From Saprospirales bacterium GYS_P2D (GTDB taxonomy: Bacteria > Bacteroidota > Bacteroidia > Chitinophagales > Saprospiraceae): a DNA stretch of 64,000 nt. The translations under genes were made by a program, and so were the position numbers. Location of the stretch: contig WUUP01000001.1 in assembly GCA_009833045.1 (NCBI GenBank), positions 303,586-367,585 on the forward strand, read 5' to 3'. This document shows positions 26,134 through 35,135 of the stretch, one piece after another; position 1 is the first letter of the stretch, and every line of letters starts with the position of its first letter. The notes below the pieces were generated by a model that worked only from the letters and a program-made list of their open reading frames with translations, searched no databases and had not been told where the DNA came from.

Positions 26134-27663
26134 CTATAGCTCCTCGATATGATCGAGGTAGTACTTGGCTTGCTGGAGTAGCTCTTCCTGATTATCCATT
26201 TTGTCCCATACACGATACATCATCGACATTCGAGGATTATTCGATAGTTTATCTCGGTGTCGGTCTAAGAAGTTCCAGTAAAGACTATTAAATGGACAGG
26301 CTTTATCACCTACCTTTTCTTTATGATCATAATGGCAGGACCGACAGTAGTCGCTCATCTTATTGATATATGAGCCGGATGATACATATGGCTTAGTACC
26401 GACTATACCTCCGTCTGCATACTGACTCATGCCCCGAGTATTAGTGATCTCGACCCACTCAAAAGCGTCTATATATATGCCGAGATACCACTGGTCTACC
26501 TCATCAGGATCGACGCCTGTGAGTAGTGCAAAATTGCCTGTGACCATAAGACGCTGAATATGGTGGGCATAGGAGTAGTCCAGAGATTGGGATATTGCAC
26601 AGGAAAGACATTTCATTTGGGTATCTCCTGTCCAATAATACGACGGGAGTGCTCTATCATGACCAAAATGATTTTGCTCAGCATAGTCAGGCATCTTAGC
26701 CCAGTAGAGTCCTCGCATATACTCCCTCCATCCTAATATCTGCCTGATAAAACCCTCGACGTGACTCAGATGTAGATCGCCTTCTCGATCAAAGTAGGCA
26801 CGCTCTACTGCATCGACTACCTCACGAGGAGATATCATCTTAGTATTCATAGCGAAGGACAGGCGACAATGAAATACGCTCCACTCCTCCACCGACATAG
26901 CATCCTGATAGGTCCCAAATCCATCTAATAAATCACTCACAAAATACTCTAATACCTCGAGTGCCTCCTTCCTATTCTTGGGCCAGATGAATGCGCTCTC
27001 GTCTATATGCCCAATGCTATCCAGACCCGCCTCATTGATCTCGCTGAGGATATCAGAGACATCGTGACTATAGAGCCGAGGCTGAGGAACTGTGATTTTA
27101 TTAGGGAGCTTCTTGCGGTTTTCTTTATCATAGTTCCACTTGCCAGAGACGGGATCTCCATCATCCATGAGCACATCGTGCTGCTGCCTCATCTTACGAT
27201 AAAAAGTCTCCATGAGATAAGACTTTTTGTCTCGAAACATCTCCTCAAGCTCAGCTCTCTCCGTATAAAAGTGCTCTGAAGACACCATATGATGCTCAAT
27301 ATCAAGCTCTGACAATCCCTCTGCTAACAAGCGGTCTAAGCGCCACTCGTCTGGTTCTTGGTACTCGACCAACTCTGCGGATGCCTCATCTATGAGTGTC
27401 TTTATATTCTTGATGAAGTCATGCTCATTTTCATCATCGGTGATCTTCCAGTATTTCACTTGATGACCTGCTCTTCTGAGCCACTCAGCAAAGGTCCGCA
27501 TGCCCAAAAAAATGCCTACTATCTTCTGTATATGATGCGTCACGTACTCAGACTCAGGTCTGATCTCCATGAGCGTATAGATGACTTCATCATCCACCTC
27601 CTCGTACCAGCTATGATTCTCATTGAGCTGATCACCAAGGATGAGTCGTATTGTTTTAGCCAT
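26134..27663 (-). CDS. FeS-type cryptochrome/photolyase (PhrB/CryPro class)
   Basis: A 509-residue protein of the deoxyribodipyrimidine photolyase-related class. The N-terminal Rossmann domain opens with TIRLILGDQLNENHSWY, and the FAD-binding C-terminal half includes 'FIRQILGWREYMRGLYW'. Four cysteines fit the [4Fe-4S] ligands of this class: one in CLSCAIS near 356, the pair YCRSCHY near 436-442, and one in ACPFN near 455. Characterised members repair (6-4) photoproducts with light and use a lumazine antenna; that activity is inferred here. Last gene of a six-gene unit, 7 bases after DUF2256. Confidence 0.92.
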   Translation of the reverse strand: MAKTIRLILGDQLNENHSWYEEVDDEVIYTLMEIRPESEYVTHHIQKIVGIFLGMRTFAEWLRRAGHQVKYWKITDDENEHDFIKNIKTLIDEASAELVEYQEPDEWRLDRLLAEGLSELDIEHHMVSSEHFYTERAELEEMFRDKKSYLMETFYRKMRQQHDVLMDDGDPVSGKWNYDKENRKKLPNKITVPQPRLYSHDVSDILSEINEAGLDSIGHIDESAFIWPKNRKEALEVLEYFVSDLLDGFGTYQDAMSVEEWSVFHCRLSFAMNTKMISPREVVDAVERAYFDREGDLHLSHVEGFIRQILGWREYMRGLYWAKMPDYAEQNHFGHDRALPSYYWTGDTQMKCLSCAISQSLDYSYAHHIQRLMVTGNFALLTGVDPDEVDQWYLGIYIDAFEWVEITNTRGMSQYADGGIVGTKPYVSSGSYINKMSDYCRSCHYDHKEKVGDKACPFNSLYWNFLDRHRDKLSNNPRMSMMYRVWDKMDNQEELLQQAKYYLDHIEEL

Positions 27664-27669
27664 TCCGTC

Positions 27670-27810
27670 TTATTTCTTGGAGGGTTTGTTTCTGCGGCAG
27701 CGCTCACTGCAGTATTTCACTTCATCCCACACCTTCTCCCATTTTTTGCGCCAAGCGAATGGTCTACCACATGTGGCACATACTTTCTCTGGGAGATGTG
27801 CTTTTCGCAT
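27670..27810 (-). CDS. DUF2256 small zinc-ribbon-like protein
   Basis: A 46-residue protein. Two Cys pairs ([11 protein letters not shown] and YCSERCRR) with an aromatic/basic middle (RKKWEKVW) are the DUF2256 signature and suggest one bound zinc. DUF2256 genes are repeatedly found beside FeS-type photolyase genes; the function is unknown. It is 3 bases after the flavin reductase gene and 6 before the photolyase gene. Confidence 0.9.
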   Translation of the reverse strand: MRKAHLPEKVCATCGRPFAWRKKWEKVWDEVKYCSERCRRNKPSKK

Positions 27811-27813
27811 AAG

Positions 27814-28452
27814 TTAGAGGATATTCTTAGAGGGTTGACCTACACGAGCATATGGGTACTTAGCGATGCGCTCTATACTGTAGTAACTATCCAGTCCTGA
27901 TATCCCTGCTACCTGACCTGCTGATAGATCCAGTGATCCATCATCGGCAAGCATAGATGACTTGATATCCAGATAATCTATCCGCCCTATCATCATGATG
28001 GTACCATTTACCTCTATCGGTACTTCTTGTACAAATCTCATCCCTATCCGTACTGGACTATCCGCTACAAAAGGCACGTCAAAACCCTCAATCTCGTCCA
28101 TTTCAATACCACAGGCATCAAATTCGGATACGCCATCCTCAAATTTTGCAGAGCTATAATGAGCTTCTGCAGTTAGGTGATTAGGGAGATGATTAATGGT
28201 ATATAGTCCTGAGGATTTGATATTATCATAGGTGTGACGTATCACAGTCGTAGGACGCATGACGAAACCTAATAAAGCCGGATTGGAACCGAGATGGACG
28301 ACTGAGCTAAAGATCGCCACATTGTCTACCCCATCAGCGCTGCGTGTAGCGATCAGATTAGCCGGCTTGATCCCAGATAGGGAATTGACAAGGCTCAGTC
28401 TATAGATGTTCTCCATATTGCGGATGTCTTCTCCGCTGTAGGTTTTTCTCAA
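27814..28452 (-). CDS. Flavin reductase family protein
   Basis: A 212-residue FMN-binding split-barrel protein with 'SGIKPANLIATRSADG', 'AIFSSVVHLGSNPALLGF' and 'IRHTYDNIKSSGLYTINHL', typical of the flavin reductase-like family. It starts at TTG, whose bases overlap the TGA stop of the small gene upstream; the residues after this TTG ('YSGEDIRNMENIYRL') fit the family, which supports the start over the Met at residue 13. It may supply reduced flavin or carry out a light-protection reaction with the photolyase (inference from the operon). Confidence 0.85.
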   Translation of the reverse strand: MRKTYSGEDIRNMENIYRLSLVNSLSGIKPANLIATRSADGVDNVAIFSSVVHLGSNPALLGFVMRPTTVIRHTYDNIKSSGLYTINHLPNHLTAEAHYSSAKFEDGVSEFDACGIEMDEIEGFDVPFVADSPVRIGMRFVQEVPIEVNGTIMMIGRIDYLDIKSSMLADDGSLDLSAGQVAGISGLDSYYSIERIAKYPYARVGQPSKNIL

Positions 28453-28625
28453 TTAGCTTCTTGTTTTAGTTTTTCGATCTGGCTCATGATTTTATCTGCT
28501 TCTGCATATTTCAGATCTGACGCTTGTCGATCTGTTTTTGAAAGATCAAATGCCTCTTTCATGAGTTTCTGATATTGCTTTTGCAATCCAGCTGTCTTGT
28601 CTTTACTTTTTAACCACCCAAACAT
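28449..28625 (-). CDS. Lacal_2735-like short helical protein
   Basis: A 58-residue, highly charged helical protein: starts MFGWLKSKDK, then 'LQKQYQKLMKEAFDLSKTDR', then 'KYAEADKIMSQIEKL'. This matches the short Lacal_2735-type family of Bacteroidota, of unknown function. The stop overlaps the TTG start of the flavin reductase, so the two are translationally coupled. It sits 33 bases after the SDR-like gene. Confidence 0.85.
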   Translation of the reverse strand: MFGWLKSKDKTAGLQKQYQKLMKEAFDLSKTDRQASDLKYAEADKIMSQIEKLKQEAN

Positions 28626-28658
28626 ATTGATTCATTTTGTTGTGCTACTAAATAATAT

Positions 28659-29342
28659 TTACACTTTCACCCCGGAGATACCGCTATCTATGGTGAATAC
28701 CTGACCAGTGATAGCAGATCCATTTTCTCCGATTAGTAGATCCACTACTGCAGCGATCTGCTCTGGTTGTACGATTCGCTTGAGCGGATGTCGCTCTTTC
28801 ATTTTTTCGATCATCTTATCATTTCGCAGGAGAGAGGCTGCCAGCGGAGTATCAGTGATAGTCGGCGCTATGGCGTTGACTCGTATAGTCGGAGCCAGCT
28901 CGGCTGCCAGTGAGCGCATCATACCTTCTACGGCTCCTTTAGCGGCAGCTACTGAGGTATGAAAAGCCATACCCAGATCTACAGCCACTGTACTAAATAA
29001 GGTAATCGAAGGATTATTCCCTTTTTTCAGGGCTCTGAGATAATGGCGTATCACACGGTAAGCTCCTACGACATTGATCTCGAAGTCCTGTCTCAAAAGC
29101 TCTTCTTTGATACTGCTGATCGGTTTCAGATTGATAGAGCCAGGACAGTATATGATCCCATCTATCTCATCGATCTCCGGCAGTTCGTCAGAAAGCACAT
29201 CCAGATTGTACTCCGTGAGATGAGGATGCGATAGATCTGTTGGCGTCCGATTGATGACGGTACAGGCTCGCTGGTCTATCTGCTGATCGAGGATAGCTCG
29301 ACCGATACCATGCGAGGCACCTATTATTAGTAGTTGTCCCAT
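28659..29342 (-). CDS. SDR-fold protein lacking the catalytic tyrosine
   Basis: A 227-residue short-chain dehydrogenase-fold protein. The nucleotide-binding 'IIGASHGIGRAIL' motif near 5-17 is intact, as is 'IYCPGS' in place of NNAG. At the active site the Ser is present ('LFSTVAV'), but the YxxxK motif reads VAAAK: Lys is kept and Tyr is replaced by Val. The C-terminus ('GQVFTIDSGISGVKV') is normal. The protein may bind NAD(P) without classic SDR catalysis. Its start directly abuts the stop of DUF2805. Confidence 0.85.
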   Translation of the reverse strand: MGQLLIIGASHGIGRAILDQQIDQRACTVINRTPTDLSHPHLTEYNLDVLSDELPEIDEIDGIIYCPGSINLKPISSIKEELLRQDFEINVVGAYRVIRHYLRALKKGNNPSITLFSTVAVDLGMAFHTSVAAAKGAVEGMMRSLAAELAPTIRVNAIAPTITDTPLAASLLRNDKMIEKMKERHPLKRIVQPEQIAAVVDLLIGENGSAITGQVFTIDSGISGVKV

Positions 29343-29633
29343 TTATCGTTTTGAGATTTTATTGTGTGTGATAGATTTTTGTCGGGAGCATTTGAATGCT
29401 CCTTGGCTGAACTGACGCTTTGCACGATGCTTAGTTGATCGACCTTGTACTCGCTGACGCCACATCTTGAAGCTACTTCGCTTCATCTCTCGTCGCATCA
29501 GCTGTATCACTTGGCCCTCAGACAGACCATACTGTAGCTCGATCGCACCAAAAGGAGTACGGTCTTCCCAAGCCATCTCTATGATCCTGTCAATATCTTG
29601 TTGGTTCAGCTTCGTGTTTAACGTTTTGGTCAT
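29343..29633 (-). CDS. DUF2805/TIGR03643 family protein
   Basis: A 96-residue basic protein. The N-terminal 'LNQQDIDRIIEMAWEDRTPF' and 'GLSEGQVIQLMRREMKRSSF' pattern resembles a small helix-turn-helix and is the family signature; the tail is Arg/Lys-rich. I take the start at the ATG at 29633 (MTKTL), since the upstream Met at 29648 adds only a short odd peptide. First gene of the photolyase unit and a candidate local regulator (inference). Confidence 0.85.
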   Translation of the reverse strand: MTKTLNTKLNQQDIDRIIEMAWEDRTPFGAIELQYGLSEGQVIQLMRREMKRSSFKMWRQRVQGRSTKHRAKRQFSQGAFKCSRQKSITHNKISKR

Positions 29634-29779
29634 AATCATTAAACACAACGATCCCCGATTGGTTTACTTCACAAATAGTACAGGGCATAAAAACGAAAGG
29701 ACCAAATCCTTTGATTTGATCCCTTGTCTATTATTTGGGATTTCCCCCAAATACCAATTGTTGACTTTATCTTAATGGA

Positions 29780-30604
29780 TTATCTCTTGACCACTTGCTC
29801 AGTGTAAGAGTAATCGTCTTTTTCTATCATAAAAATATAAGCACCTTCTACCATGGCAGTCATGTCTACGATGTGCTCATCGTCGTTCATTTTATCTTGA
29901 GATACGATCTGTCCTGAGAGATCGATGATAGTAAGGTCAGCAGCTGATAGGCTATGAGTGATGATCGCCTTATCCTGTGCAGGATTAGGACCGATCACAA
30001 TGCTTATTGCTTCTGTATCTATAGACTCATTTTTAGCCAGTTGCCCCTCATAGTTTCTTACATCAAATACATTTTTTGCTTTGATTTCACTTGGTGAGAG
30101 CCATTCTGCGATCTCTACGAATGCTGTCGCATACTCATCTGTACGCCCTTCGAGAGCCCAGACGACACTTGGACTACTTTCGTGATCTTTGATTTTGAAT
30201 ACTGCAGTATGAATGGTCTGCCAGTCGGTCGTGACTCCTACTCCTCCTTCTTGTATATCGTTGAGAATGACACTGGCGTTGATAAACCCAAAATCATCAT
30301 CAAACGATAATACATTAATAGGAACATTCTTTTGAGTAGAGACCTTGTGCTTTACTTGAGGTGTGGTGTATTTATCACTCGGGAGTAGACTCACTAACTC
30401 GATAAAATCTAAAGACTCGTGGTCATAGTAAGCTCTGAGATTGTGACTGGCTAAAGAGAAATCATATGAACTTGCCCTGATATCGACGTCGATATAGAGC
30501 ATATTACCTTTGACTTCTTTTTCCACGAATCTCAACTCTACATCATGAGCGTGGACAAATGCTAATGCTAGCAATGTAAGAACAAGCGTATTTAAAATCT
30601 TCAT
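29780..30604 (-). CDS. Secreted protein with type A (Por) type IX sorting domain
   Basis: A 274-residue exported protein. Signal peptide at about 1-19 (ends 'AFVHA'). The mid part (about 22-170) is a beta-rich module resembling a cohesin-like fold. The C-terminal 80 residues have the sorting pattern 'VIGPNPAQDKAIITH', 'TIIDLSGQIVSQ', 'MVEGAYIFMIEKDDYSYTEQVVKR', which directs export by the type IX system and surface attachment or release. Ligand unknown. It lies upstream of the photolyase unit on the same strand, 147 bases away. Confidence 0.85.
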   Translation of the reverse strand: MKILNTLVLTLLALAFVHAHDVELRFVEKEVKGNMLYIDVDIRASSYDFSLASHNLRAYYDHESLDFIELVSLLPSDKYTTPQVKHKVSTQKNVPINVLSFDDDFGFINASVILNDIQEGGVGVTTDWQTIHTAVFKIKDHESSPSVVWALEGRTDEYATAFVEIAEWLSPSEIKAKNVFDVRNYEGQLAKNESIDTEAISIVIGPNPAQDKAIITHSLSAADLTIIDLSGQIVSQDKMNDDEHIVDMTAMVEGAYIFMIEKDDYSYTEQVVKR

Positions 30605-30857
30605 TTCCGTTAATTCAACTCTACGATTGCTCAGACCTTAGTCATAATGGTGTAGACCAATTGTAGATATATAAAACAACATTCAGGAACTATAATAAAT
30701 TCCTGATTTTCATATTGTTTCAAGAGGTGTTGAAGGGTTTGGGTCGGTCAAAAATAGTCAATATTAGTCATTCGCAAGTAGGATAGTAGTTAATTATTTG
30801 TAGAGCTTTTGTAGAGTGTGTCGCCTATTTGTCAGTCTCCATAACTGATACATTTTA

Positions 30858-30865
30858 TAATTTTG
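30858..30865 (+). promoter_or_regulatory. Possible -7 element before trmN6
   Basis: TAATTTTG matches TAnnTTTG. It ends only 4 bases before the ATG, which would make the transcript almost leaderless, and the nearest upstream TTTG is 26 rather than 19 bases away. Weak support. Confidence 0.2.
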
Positions 30866-30869
30866 TGAT

Positions 30870-31586
30870 ATGACTAATCCTTTTCAGTTTAAACAGTTCA
30901 AAATCGAGCAGGATCGATGTGGTATGAAAGTAGGTACTGACGGTGTCCTGCTCGGAGCTTGGATCAATATTGGCTCAGCCAAATCTATCCTCGATATCGG
31001 AGCAGGATCAGGTGTCATCACGCTTATGGCAGCACAGCGTGCTCCCGAGGCACAGGTCACTGGAGTAGAAATAGACGCCGAAGCTGCCACCCAAGCAAAA
31101 GAGAATGTAGCAGCGTCCGACTGGAGTGATCGAGTCACCATAGTCCAAGACAGTATTCAAGTCTTTGCTAAACTCAATGATGATGAATATGACTATATCG
31201 TGAGTAATCCTCCGTTTTTCTCAGGGGGGACATTATCACACTCTCAGGATAAAACCAACGTAAGACATACTACCAAGCTGGCTCATGGTGATCTGCTCGG
31301 TGCCGTCCGAAATCTACTCTCCCCGACTGGCTTATTCGGAGTGATACTCCCTGATGTCGAGGGAGTGAGACTCATCGAGGTAGCAAAAACCTATAATCTC
31401 TATCCTCAGCGTATCATGGAGGTATATCCTGATGCGAATAAAAAGCTGGAAAGAATAATGGTAGAATTTGCTAAAGTGGAAGCCGCTCTGATAGAGACAA
31501 CTACACTATACATCCGGGAGCCTGGCAAGAATGAATACACCCAAGCGTACAAAGAGATCACCAAGGATTTTTATCTTAAGTTTTAA
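30870..31586 (+). CDS. trmN6: tRNA1(Val) (adenine37-N6)-methyltransferase
   Basis: A 238-residue Rossmann methyltransferase. SAM-binding motif DIGAGSGVI at 42-50, acidic 'VEID' near 66-69, and the amino-methyltransferase motif NPPFF at 113-117, which is diagnostic for N6-adenine modification. It methylates A37 of tRNA-Val in the cytosol. Length and N-terminal 'FQFKQFKIEQDRCGMKVGTDG' fit the YfiC/TrmN6 family. Convergent with the AI-2E permease gene. Confidence 0.92.
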   Translation: MTNPFQFKQFKIEQDRCGMKVGTDGVLLGAWINIGSAKSILDIGAGSGVITLMAAQRAPEAQVTGVEIDAEAATQAKENVAASDWSDRVTIVQDSIQVFAKLNDDEYDYIVSNPPFFSGGTLSHSQDKTNVRHTTKLAHGDLLGAVRNLLSPTGLFGVILPDVEGVRLIEVAKTYNLYPQRIMEVYPDANKKLERIMVEFAKVEAALIETTTLYIREPGKNEYTQAYKEITKDFYLKF

Positions 31587-31592
31587 TAGAGC

Positions 31593-32636
31593 TTATTCTT
31601 CAGAGGAGTCATGATGATTAGCCATGAGTGTGGCCCACATCTTAGTATCTCGATACTGATCCATGATCACTCGGATACTACCTGCTATCGGTAGCGATAA
31701 TATCACTCCCATCACGCCCCAAATCTTACCAAAGATCAACATGAAAATGATCACCAATAAAGGATCAACATTGACCTTATCACCGACTATCTTCGGTGTA
31801 AGGACATTGCCCTCTATCTGCTGTATGACCAAAAATACACCCAAAACCATCAGAGGCTGTGTCAGATCATCTGACTGTATGAAGCTGTAGCTCAATGGTA
31901 GCAGAAGCCCAATAAAACTACCCAAATAAGGAATAATGGCCAGTAATCCAATCAACGCTCCCCATAGCCAAGCAAAGTCTAATCCAATCGCCCAAAAAGC
32001 TAAACTATTAATGATGGCTAAGATCACCATCACAATACCCATGCCCTGCATGTAGCTCCTGGTGACTATGGGTATCTCGGAGAGGATAGCCTGCAGTCGA
32101 TGCTGCCGCTTGAGCGAGACCTCATCAAAGACTACATTCTTAATATTGAGATAATTAATCGAAAAGAAATAGCTGAAAATAATCGCCATACCGAGGATAT
32201 ACAGGATATTACCACCTGAGCCGACTAATGACTGAATCAAATTGGAGGTCAATGACAAGATGCGCTGAGCACCGTTTTCTATCAGATTATTGCTATCCAG
32301 ATTTTGGCCGAGGATATCAGGCATCATAGTGACGATTTCATTTTTGACCTTATCAATATCCAGATCCTCGATTTCCAACTGGCTAAACACAGACTTCATC
32401 TGCAGATAGATCCCCGCCCCCACTGCTGTGAGTATAGCGATGAGCCCTGAGATCACTATAAAAAAAGATACGGTATGACTTTTCACTAAGCGCCTGACCC
32501 AATGGATAGCAGGATTGAGCAATACGGCCAGCAGCGTCCCAAACAATAGGGGTATAATGACAAACTGGCCATATATCATCGCTATGATGATAATGACCAG
32601 TGATGCTAACCAATAATATACTTTTGCTATAGTCAT
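31593..32636 (-). CDS. AI-2E family transporter
   Basis: A 347-residue membrane protein with about eight helices: two or three at the N-terminus, a soluble helical stretch at about 85-150, then the conserved second half with 'WLWGALIGLLAIIPYLGSFIG' and 'QIEGNVLTPKIVGDKVNVDPL'. The family includes autoinducer and Na+/H+ transporters; which applies is not known. Stand-alone gene. Confidence 0.88.
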   Translation of the reverse strand: MTIAKVYYWLASLVIIIIAMIYGQFVIIPLLFGTLLAVLLNPAIHWVRRLVKSHTVSFFIVISGLIAILTAVGAGIYLQMKSVFSQLEIEDLDIDKVKNEIVTMMPDILGQNLDSNNLIENGAQRILSLTSNLIQSLVGSGGNILYILGMAIIFSYFFSINYLNIKNVVFDEVSLKRQHRLQAILSEIPIVTRSYMQGMGIVMVILAIINSLAFWAIGLDFAWLWGALIGLLAIIPYLGSFIGLLLPLSYSFIQSDDLTQPLMVLGVFLVIQQIEGNVLTPKIVGDKVNVDPLLVIIFMLIFGKIWGVMGVILSLPIAGSIRVIMDQYRDTKMWATLMANHHDSSEE

Positions 32637-32679
32637 GTATGTATTTGCTTAGTTAGTTATTCAGTCGTGTAATGTAGGC

Positions 32680-32991
32680 TTAATTCAGCTGTGGGGAGGT
32701 CTTAGCTTCCGCTAAAAAGTTAATGAGATCATCATTAGCTGTGGGACCGTAGCCTGTGGTGATATAGCCTTTATGTCCGTCTCTCGTCTCGAGGGCAAAA
32801 AATATAGAAGCATCTCCAGGATTAGTCATCCCTTCGAATCGCTCTTCCTCTATGATGGTCACTTGATCTGCTCGATAGTTTTGTCTCTCATCAGGCAGGA
32901 CCAAAAGATCATTCTTAAAAGTGAATTCAGCATTATAGCCTTCGTTCCTATACTTATTGATTGTATGGATCAGTGTTCTTTGGGTATACAT
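32680..32991 (-). CDS. Small conserved Bacteroidota protein (often mislabelled PRPP synthetase)
   Basis: A 103-residue soluble protein with 'INKYRNEGYNAEFTFKNDLL' and 'EERFEGMTNPGDASIFFALE'. It resembles a family carried in Bacteroidota databases under the name phosphoribosylpyrophosphate synthetase, but it is far too short for that enzyme and has none of its motifs. The name should not be used functionally. True function unknown; neighbours (Dps, USP, DUF4199) suggest stress. Confidence 0.75.
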   Translation of the reverse strand: MYTQRTLIHTINKYRNEGYNAEFTFKNDLLVLPDERQNYRADQVTIIEEERFEGMTNPGDASIFFALETRDGHKGYITTGYGPTANDDLINFLAEAKTSPQLN

Positions 32992-33050
32992 GGTTACTTG
33001 AGTTTATATTTAGTAAATAGGAGTTTTGATCGAGCACATTGCTACTCATA

Positions 33051-33485
33051 CTAATCTACATATGGAGCAGGCTTCAAGGCTTGAAAAGTCACGAACGTAG
33101 CGATCCCTCCCATGACAAACATCTCTAAGAGTATGGACACACTGACTACCATGGCTTCCATCACGGTCGATGGTTCGAGATTCCATTTGGCTATCGAGTA
33201 CTCAGGATTGATCGAAAACATGACAATATTGAGTATCGATATGATACCTGCTGAGATGAGAGATAGATTTAGACCTCTGATCAGCGCTTTGCTGAAAAAA
33301 TGATGGTCTGCATTATGTCTATCTTTCATTAGTTTGAGCGAATAGGCGATAGTGGCGAATAAGATGAGGTATTTCAGATACTTCAAAGGACTACCACCAT
33401 AGTCCCCTATGATGGCGAGTCCGAATAGTAATACCGACATCGTCATGCCAGCTATCACCCCATGTTTGATTGTTATTTTTTTCAT
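33051..33485 (-). CDS. DUF4199-like membrane protein
   Basis: A 144-residue protein with four hydrophobic helices (about 10-27, 36-50, 70-88 and 112-132) and the family-like 'KHGVIAGMTMSVLLFGLAIIG' and 'FFSKALIRGLNLSLISAGI'. Function unknown. Same strand as Dps and the small conserved protein, in a run of stress-type genes. Confidence 0.7.
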   Translation of the reverse strand: MKKITIKHGVIAGMTMSVLLFGLAIIGDYGGSPLKYLKYLILFATIAYSLKLMKDRHNADHHFFSKALIRGLNLSLISAGIISILNIVMFSINPEYSIAKWNLEPSTVMEAMVVSVSILLEMFVMGGIATFVTFQALKPAPYVD

Positions 33486-33538
33486 TGTGTTGTTCTATTT
33501 TATATATGTGAATAAATGGGGTGAAGTAGGTGCTGTGA

Positions 33539-34027
33539 TTACATCATAGCAGAAGCAAATTTCTTGCTTCTCCAAGCGTCAAGCATCCAGCTACGCTTCT
33601 CTATATCGGCGAGAAATCCTCCGACCATATCGATCGTACCTTCGTCGCCAGCAGCGTCTGCCGCATCTATGACTCGACGCATGGCCTGTATGATTTTCTG
33701 ATGATTTTCGAGAGTTACTTTTATCATTTCGTCATCGGCGACGAGGCTGCGGGACTCTCTGATGTCTGAGTGGTCGAGATAGTCTGCCAAATTACTCATC
33801 GGATAGTGTCTCAGCGTGAGCACTCGCTCTGCGATTTCATCGATTTTGACTTTGGCATCATTATATAGATCTTCAAATATCTCGTGCAGCTCAAAGAAAT
33901 TTTGGCCCTCGATATGCCAATGAAAGCTTCTTAAATTTTGATAATACACCTGATAATTCGCTAATAGCGTATTTAATTCTGATACTACAGGTGCTAAATT
34001 GTCTTTATGGATTCCTAAATAATTCAT
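33539..34027 (-). CDS. dps: Dps-family ferritin-like DNA protection protein
   Basis: A 162-residue four-helix protein. The inter-subunit ferroxidase pattern is present: 'FHWHIEGQNFFELHEIFEDLY' supplies the His residues and the Asp/Glu in order. Dps assembles a 12-mer that oxidises and stores iron and protects DNA in oxidative stress or starvation. The start is set at the ATG at 34027 (MNYLG), which gives the usual length; an upstream in-frame Met would add 32 odd residues. Downstream of the USP gene on the same strand. Confidence 0.92.
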   Translation of the reverse strand: MNYLGIHKDNLAPVVSELNTLLANYQVYYQNLRSFHWHIEGQNFFELHEIFEDLYNDAKVKIDEIAERVLTLRHYPMSNLADYLDHSDIRESRSLVADDEMIKVTLENHQKIIQAMRRVIDAADAAGDEGTIDMVGGFLADIEKRSWMLDAWRSKKFASAMM

Positions 34028-34097
34028 TTTATATTTAATTGGGTTATTGAAAAAAATTGATAGTCTTCTTATTGGATCTGTCAGGATATCGACGCCA

Positions 34098-34931
34098 TCA
34101 GAATACCAGCACAGGTATATCATGATTGAGCACCATATGATTGACGCTATGCTTAGTATAGATCCGCTCCCAGAGGGATCGTGCCATTCTATTCACTGCT
34201 ATCCAGTCTGGCTCTATTTCTTTAGTGATGTACTCCATGAATGCGATAGGATTGTCATCAGGTACGATAGACAGAGTCCCTTTGATATCATGATATTTGT
34301 CACCGAGCAGCCCTCTCAGTTCTGATCGGGTCATATCGATCGATAGTTTCTGATCATTGAGATGCAGTATGTAGTGCGTGTCAAATCCTAAGCGATCTCG
34401 GATCTCTCGTATCACATCCGTGTGTAGATCATCTACAGTATCTGCGGATAATAAGGTCAAAACAGTGCCTGGTGTAGTATAAGGTGTACCAGAAGGTACA
34501 ACAAGTACAGGACGAGTAGTCTCGTGTGAGATCAATGTCTCCTGCGTACCAAACACTTCTGAAAAGAAACTTGGACTACTCCTCCTATTAACTATCCACA
34601 TGAAGATATTTTTCTCATCTTCATCTACTTGTACCTTCTCTGGTAGTACACCTATATCTATGTCATATCCGACATGTGGATATATATCTTTTATATTTCT
34701 GACCATATCACGCATCGCCTGATCACGTCGCTGATACTGAGTGCGCATGTGCTCGGTGGCAGGTGCGGGGATACCCGCTCCTACGACTACTGGCATATAC
34801 GGCACCTCTCTTGGTTGCGTGCTGATCAGCTCGAGTGGCAACTCCATATCACTGGCGAGATGCGCCACTTGCTCAGAAAAGTAAGCCGCTTCTTGATCAA
34901 TGTTTTGTATGGCTGCTGATATGATTTTCAT
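34098..34931 (-). CDS. Universal stress protein, two-domain type
   Basis: A 277-residue cytosolic protein made of two USP-like halves (about 1-150 and 155-277). The second half closes with 'NHMVLNHDIPVLVF', the usual USP end; the first ends with 'HETTRPVLVVPSG'. The ATP-binding GxxG-S/T motifs are poorly conserved, so ATP binding is uncertain. Located 70 bases upstream of dps on the same strand, which suggests shared stress control. Confidence 0.82.
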   Translation of the reverse strand: MKIISAAIQNIDQEAAYFSEQVAHLASDMELPLELISTQPREVPYMPVVVGAGIPAPATEHMRTQYQRRDQAMRDMVRNIKDIYPHVGYDIDIGVLPEKVQVDEDEKNIFMWIVNRRSSPSFFSEVFGTQETLISHETTRPVLVVPSGTPYTTPGTVLTLLSADTVDDLHTDVIREIRDRLGFDTHYILHLNDQKLSIDMTRSELRGLLGDKYHDIKGTLSIVPDDNPIAFMEYITKEIEPDWIAVNRMARSLWERIYTKHSVNHMVLNHDIPVLVF

Positions 34932-35135
34932 TATTTGTTGTTTATATATGAGACAGTAGACAGACCAGATATGTGCGGTGAGGCTACGTTATGGCGCAAG
35001 ATCATCCTATATTCTAAGCATGATTTAATATCAATTTTGTGGCATCATCGAGCAGGATGATTTATATTATTTTTAATAGGATCCTGACATGTATCGTATG
35101 ATTATTAGCTAATTTTGATAGCAATTTGCATCAAT

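Noticed and set aside
32680-32991. Phosphoribosylpyrophosphate synthetase
   Set aside because: The database-style name for this short family does not fit: the protein lacks PRPP-binding and ATP-binding motifs and is about a third of the enzyme's length.
34028-34123. 32-residue N-terminal extension of Dps
   Set aside because: The extra residues (starting MIYLCWYSDG) are unlike Dps N-termini, and the ATG at 34027 gives the family's normal length.
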